Assembly (NCBI GenBank): GCA_902772565.1
Contig: CACYBJ010000084.1
Span: 1 to 10,885, forward strand
Direction: 5' to 3'
Length of the DNA stretch: 10,885 bases
Origin: an uncultured Lachnospiraceae bacterium
Lineage (GTDB): Bacteria; Bacillota; Clostridia; Lachnospirales; Lachnospiraceae
Positions within the stretch are counted from its first letter, which is position 1, and the number at the start of each line of letters is the position of its first letter. Shown piece by piece: positions 8,516-10,885 of this stretch. A program made the translations under genes and the position numbers. The notes under the pieces are model-generated. The model saw nothing but the letters and a program-made list of their open reading frames with translations, did not search any database and was not told the origin of the DNA.

Positions 8516-8522
8516 TCCTCCT
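8516..8522 (-). promoter_or_regulatory. Ribosome binding site deciding the parE start
   Basis: The minus strand reads AGGAGGAATTCATG, a near-perfect Shine-Dalgarno sequence 5 nt before the ATG at 8509-8511. It lies inside the reading frame of the alternative GTG start at 8532, which argues that the shorter 666-residue protein is the real product. Confidence 0.9.
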
Positions 8523-8527
8523 GATAC

Positions 8528-8590
8528 GGCACAACCTGTAATTAAATGCGTAAAACCCCATAAATACTTGCTCACGCCATATATTGTGCC
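8528..8590 (-). promoter_or_regulatory. Possible folded 5' leader of parE
   Basis: The predicted 5' UTR is about 85 nt long. Its ends carry GGCACAA (8584-8590) and TTGTGCC (8528-8534), which can form a perfect 7-bp closing stem just upstream of the ribosome binding site. Inside it, GCGTGA can pair with TTACGC through one G-U wobble. This is a fold drawn by eye and could be chance; no known riboswitch is recognised. Confidence 0.35.
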
Positions 8591-8602
8591 CAATTTGTCA
8601 AC

Positions 8603-8631
8603 AGTATACCAAACTTTGTTATACTTGGCAA
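8603..8631 (-). promoter_or_regulatory. Sigma-A promoter of parE and the downstream series
   Basis: The minus strand has -35 TTGCCA (8626-8631), a 17-nt spacer and -10 TATACT (8603-8608). Each box matches the consensus at five of six bases. The start point would be near 8596. The -35 box lies within the odd palindrome ACTTGGCAAGT (8623-8633), which could be an operator. The promoter lies just after the HD-gene terminator and faces parE. Confidence 0.8.
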
Positions 8632-8667
8632 GTTGTTTTTTCGAACAATTGTTTGCTTTGCTGTAAT

Positions 8668-8693
8668 AAAAAAGCCGCTGCAAACGCAGCGAC
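8668..8693 (-). terminator. Intrinsic terminator of the HD-domain gene
   Basis: The minus strand forms GTCGCTGC-GTTT-GCAGCGGC, an 8-bp stem with one G-U pair and a 4-nt loop (8674-8693), directly followed by six U residues (8668-8673). It lies about 113 nt after the stop of the HD gene and separates it from the parE promoter. Confidence 0.93.
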
Positions 8694-8806
8694 TTTCCGT
8701 GCTGTTAACAAATAACTTTCCTGTTTATCTGCCCATGTTTTTCCGTCATAAAATCTCTGCGGGGAAACCCACAAGCTTGCCCGTGGATATTAGTGAGAGT
8801 AAAGCT

Positions 8807-9412
8807 TTAACACTCTCTAAACTCACCTTTGAGCTTTCCCGCTTCTATCCATGGCTTAATGAAATTGTGGTTTGCATAGTCCCACAAAGCGGCAGATCCT
8901 TCCGCGCTCCGGCTGTTTCTTCCGTAGACCTTGTCGGACTCCACTCCGTGTTCCTCCCAGGCCTTGCCCTTTGTGGCATCCTGAAGCATCAGGGGCTGGA
9001 AGTTGTCAAGAGTTCTTGCGAATCTGGCTTCCGGAGTCTTTCTTTCTTCGAATTCTCTCCAAAGGCTGTAGAACTTGTCTGCCTGATCCGCAGGAAGCAT
9101 TCCGTAAATCCTTCTGGCAGCTCTTTCTTCCCTTTCTGCCTCCGTCTTCTTTGCTTCGGTGTCGTAGGCGTAGGTATCTCCCGCATCAATTTCCACCACA
9201 TCATGAAGAAGTATCATGGACAACGTCTTTGCCAAATCTATTTTTTCGTTGGAATACTCGGAAAGAAGGATGGCAGCCACCGCCATGTGCCAGGCGTGCT
9301 CCGCATCATTTTCCTTTCTTACTCCGTCGGTAAGATAGGTCTGCCTTCCGATAAACTTTTCCTTATCGAGTTCTCTTAAAAAATCAACCTGTTTATCAAG
9401 TCTGTCATTCAT
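8807..9412 (-). CDS. HD-domain phosphohydrolase, YfbR/HDDC2-like (HD_3)
   Basis: This is a predicted metal-dependent phosphohydrolase. The closest recognised families, YfbR and HDDC2, are 5'-deoxynucleotidases acting on dNMPs, so a nucleotide-pool role is inferred. The 201-residue product shows the metal-binding set: H39 (NDAEHAWH), H70-D71 (LLHDVVE), E74, D79 (IDAGD) and D136 (RTLDNF). These align with E. coli YfbR H33, H68, D69, E72, D77 and D137. The N-terminal helix VDFLRELDKEKFIGRQT and the ENDAEH motif are typical. The start is uncertain: ATG at 9410-9412 gives the family-like MNDRLDKQVDFL, and an in-frame ATG at 9422-9424 is also possible. Neither has a visible Shine-Dalgarno sequence. 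The frame stays open to about 9529, but that extension is only translated repeat sequence. No promoter was found between the GH25 terminator and this gene. Confidence 0.85.
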   Translation of the reverse strand: MNDRLDKQVDFLRELDKEKFIGRQTYLTDGVRKENDAEHAWHMAVAAILLSEYSNEKIDLAKTLSMILLHDVVEIDAGDTYAYDTEAKKTEAEREERAARRIYGMLPADQADKFYSLWREFEERKTPEARFARTLDNFQPLMLQDATKGKAWEEHGVESDKVYGRNSRSAEGSAALWDYANHNFIKPWIEAGKLKGEFREC

Positions 9413-9417
9413 ATTTC

Positions 9418-9500
9418 GTACCATGCCGCAGGCGTGGTGCCCGTATGATGACGCGCCTGCAGCGTCATCAGCGGGTTTGATAGTTTTACTATCAAACATC
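9418..9500. repeat. 83-bp structured tandem repeat, copy 1
   Basis: Copy 1 is about 80% identical (66 of 83 by eye) to the adjacent copy at 9501-9583, with no indels. It begins with GTACCATG. It contains GATGACGC-GCCTGCA-GCGTCATC, an 8-bp stem at 9447-9469. It also contains GTTTGATAGT-TTT-ACTATCAAAC, a 10-bp stem at 9475-9497. Invariant GCAGGC (9428-9433) is complementary to GCCTGC (9455-9460) in the loop of the first stem. The unit ends 5 bp upstream of the preferred HD-gene ATG and contains the alternative ATG. Confidence 0.88.
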
Positions 9501-9583
9501 GTACCATGTCGCAGGCCTACTTCCCGCATGATGACGCGCCTGCAGCGTCATCAAAGGGTTTGAAAACTCTGTTTTCAAACAAT
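9501..9583. repeat. 83-bp structured tandem repeat, copy 2
   Basis: Copy 2 directly follows copy 1. The GATGACGC stem-loop is identical (9530-9552). The second stem is GTTTGAAAAC-TCT-GTTTTCAAAC (9558-9580), differing from copy 1 at three base pairs, all compensatory. No transposase, flanking direct repeat or known repeat family is recognised. It sits 13 bp from the inner end of the GH25 terminator region. Confidence 0.88.
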
Positions 9584-9595
9584 GTGCCTCTTGTT

Positions 9596-9631
9596 ATAAA
9601 ACACATTACCGGGCCCGAAAGAGCCCGGTAA
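9596..9631 (-). terminator. Intrinsic terminator of the GH25 gene
   Basis: A perfect 9-bp GC-rich stem, TTACCGGGC (9606-9614) paired with GCCCGGTAA (9623-9631), has an 8-nt loop. On the minus strand it is followed by TGTGTTTTAT. It begins 7 bp after the GH25 stop codon. The opposite strand has no U-run, so it acts on the minus-strand transcript. Confidence 0.88.
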
Positions 9632-9637
9632 AACTAA

Positions 9638-10885
9638 TTACTGAAATACATCCTCAAGCATGATATTGACGTCAACATCGCCGGAGATACCGCTTACGGA
9701 ACCTGTTGGTGAATACTGCCATACGGCAAAATCAAGGTCGATAAGTGGTGAGTCGGCATATGCCGCATACCACAGCTTATAATCGGCAAGTTCGTCCATG
9801 TTAAGGCCTGTGATGAGCCATCTGGTACTTGCGTAAATCATAGGTGTGTAACCTGCTGCGGCCACTGTCTCGCAGAAGCCCTTGGTTGCCAGAGTTCTGT
9901 CTTCTCGTGTTGCCAGATTACCTCTCGCATCCTTGGGATCCATAAGGTATTCTGAGTCGATTACAACAGGGCCTGTAACACCCATACCGGAAAGAAGGTT
10001 AACCACATACTGGCCCTCTTCCTTACCTTCGGCTTCGTTTACAGCCTGAGTAAAGAAGTATACACCTACTTTAAGTCCGGCTGCCTGAGCACCCTGAACG
10101 TTCTTTACGAAATTGTCGTCGGTTGCAAGACTTCCGCCTGAGTAACCTCTGAAGCCGGCTCTTACAAATACGAAGTCTGTGCCTGCCGCTTTTACGGCTG
10201 CCCAGTCAACATTACCCTGATATACGGAAACGTCGATACCGTTTGTGGAGTCGCCCCAGGTCCAGTAACCGGAGTCATTTCTTACAAGTGTTGATGTGTC
10301 ACGTTCCGCGCTCGGATATACAGTGTACTTCTTAACAAGAAGGGTACCGCCGTTGGCGCCGCCTGTTGTATAGTAATCCGTCCAGATTTCACTTTCGGGA
10401 GTAAGAAGCTGGTTCTTGCCCGGATCTTCGTAGTCCGCAGGTACATAGGCCTGGAACTTGGCAGATGCCATGTTAAGTCCGGTTGCGGTATACTCAATGC
10501 TTCCCGCATAACGTCCGATCTGTGCTCCTTCACCGAAGGATACGGATGCGTCAAAGGTAAAAGCAGTGTCTGTTATTTCATACTTAAAGTCTTCACCGAA
10601 GACCAAAGCGCCGTTGCCGTTGTCTACCACCTTGTCGTAAACCGTAAGGTCAACATCGTAGTTGTAGGTAACATCCGCATTGGTTACGGATACATACTTT
10701 TCAGCCTCATCGGAAACCTGTACCGTAAAGTAGTACGGGAATGTGGATGAGAAATTAACGGAGCCCACCTTTTCCATGTTCTTAAGATTTACAAGACTTA
10801 AGGATGCAGGCGCGCCGCTTTCGGTATAGGCAACATAAAGGAATCCGGAACCGTCCTCTCCCAGTGCCACCTTCTTTGGAAGCAC
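9638..10885 (-). CDS. GH25 lysozyme-type muramidase, C-terminal part (5' end beyond window)
   Basis: GH25 enzymes hydrolyse the beta-1,4 bond between MurNAc and GlcNAc in peptidoglycan; this one is probably secreted or wall-associated. 415 codons are visible. The leading GTG at the edge is not a credible start, so any signal peptide lies outside. The GH25 domain covers about residues 215-410: GIDVSVYQG (D218), a VRAGFRGY strand, VGVYFFTQA, the catalytic D-x-E pair D310/E312 (VIDSEY), YASTRWL, WYAAY, and the final WQYSPTGSVSGISGDVDVN with D405. This order matches the Cellosyl-type active site. Residues 1-210 are Thr/Tyr/Gly-rich, look like beta-sandwich extracellular domains, and match no family I recognise. 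No C-terminal wall-binding repeats are present; the protein ends soon after the barrel. It is followed by its own terminator. Confidence 0.92.
   Translation of the reverse strand: MLPKKVALGEDGSGFLYVAYTESGAPASLSLVNLKNMEKVGSVNFSSTFPYYFTVQVSDEAEKYVSVTNADVTYNYDVDLTVYDKVVDNGNGALVFGEDFKYEITDTAFTFDASVSFGEGAQIGRYAGSIEYTATGLNMASAKFQAYVPADYEDPGKNQLLTPESEIWTDYYTTGGANGGTLLVKKYTVYPSAERDTSTLVRNDSGYWTWGDSTNGIDVSVYQGNVDWAAVKAAGTDFVFVRAGFRGYSGGSLATDDNFVKNVQGAQAAGLKVGVYFFTQAVNEAEGKEEGQYVVNLLSGMGVTGPVVIDSEYLMDPKDARGNLATREDRTLATKGFCETVAAAGYTPMIYASTRWLITGLNMDELADYKLWYAAYADSPLIDLDFAVWQYSPTGSVSGISGDVDVNIMLEDVFQ

Noticed and set aside
8512..8532. GTG start adding seven residues to the ParE-like protein
   Set aside because: The strong AGGAGGA would then be coding; the ATG at 8511 has ideal spacing and gives the family-typical N terminus.
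8574..8602. TTGACA-like -35 box within the parE leader
   Set aside because: No acceptable -10 box lies 16-18 bp downstream; the TTGCCA/TATACT pair just upstream is much better.
8694..8806. Possible small peptide gene (ATG ACG GAA ..., 14 codons) after the HD gene
   Set aside because: No ribosome binding site and very short; best read as the 3' untranslated region before the terminator.
8633..9379. Plus-strand open frame across the HD gene and its terminator
   Set aside because: It reads through the HD gene terminator in antisense and shows no domain or start signal.
9418..9583. CRISPR array or insertion sequence
   Set aside because: The two copies are directly adjacent with no spacers, diverged by about 20%, and there is no transposase, terminal inverted repeat or target duplication.

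Overview
The window looks like chromosome of a low-to-mid GC Firmicute, most likely a member of Lachnospiraceae (Butyrivibrio-like). This is inferred from the family mix (a second type IIA topoisomerase pair, a YesL/DUF624 membrane protein, a secreted GH25 muramidase), strong AGGAGG-type ribosome binding sites and typical sigma-A and intrinsic terminator signals. No phage, transposase, tRNA, rRNA or CRISPR was seen. Every gene I accept is on the minus strand, so transcription runs from high to low coordinates.

From right to left: (1) 9638-10885 is the C-terminal part of a secreted GH25 lysozyme-type muramidase, cut by the window edge and followed by a strong intrinsic terminator (9596-9631). 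(2) 9418-9583 holds two tandem 83-bp repeats, about 80% identical with no indels. Each encodes two hairpins, and one of these differs between copies only by compensatory pairs in its stem. (3) 8807-9412 is an HD-domain hydrolase of the YfbR/HDDC2 type whose start codon abuts the repeat; it ends in a strong terminator (8668-8693). (4) A clear sigma-A promoter (8603-8631) starts a long minus-strand gene series: ParE/GyrB-like subunit, ParC/GyrA-like subunit, YesL-like membrane protein, glycogen branching enzyme GlgB, and an MscS mechanosensitive channel cut by the left edge. Gaps between these five genes are about 60-105 bp. No convincing internal promoter was seen, so they may be cotranscribed, although a long hairpin lies between glgB and mscS.

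The five-gene series combines DNA topology (parE-parC), glycogen synthesis (glgB) and osmotic protection (mscS). I see no evident functional link beyond colocation; glgB has no glgA/C/D/P neighbour here.

The part least explained by known families is the tandem repeat at 9418-9583. It has covarying 10-bp stems, a second invariant stem whose loop is complementary to an invariant downstream segment (pseudoknot potential), and it runs up to the start codon of the HD gene, which has no visible Shine-Dalgarno sequence. No stretch longer than 300 bases lacks a gene; the longest gap (8512-8806) holds the terminator, promoter and a possibly folded leader.
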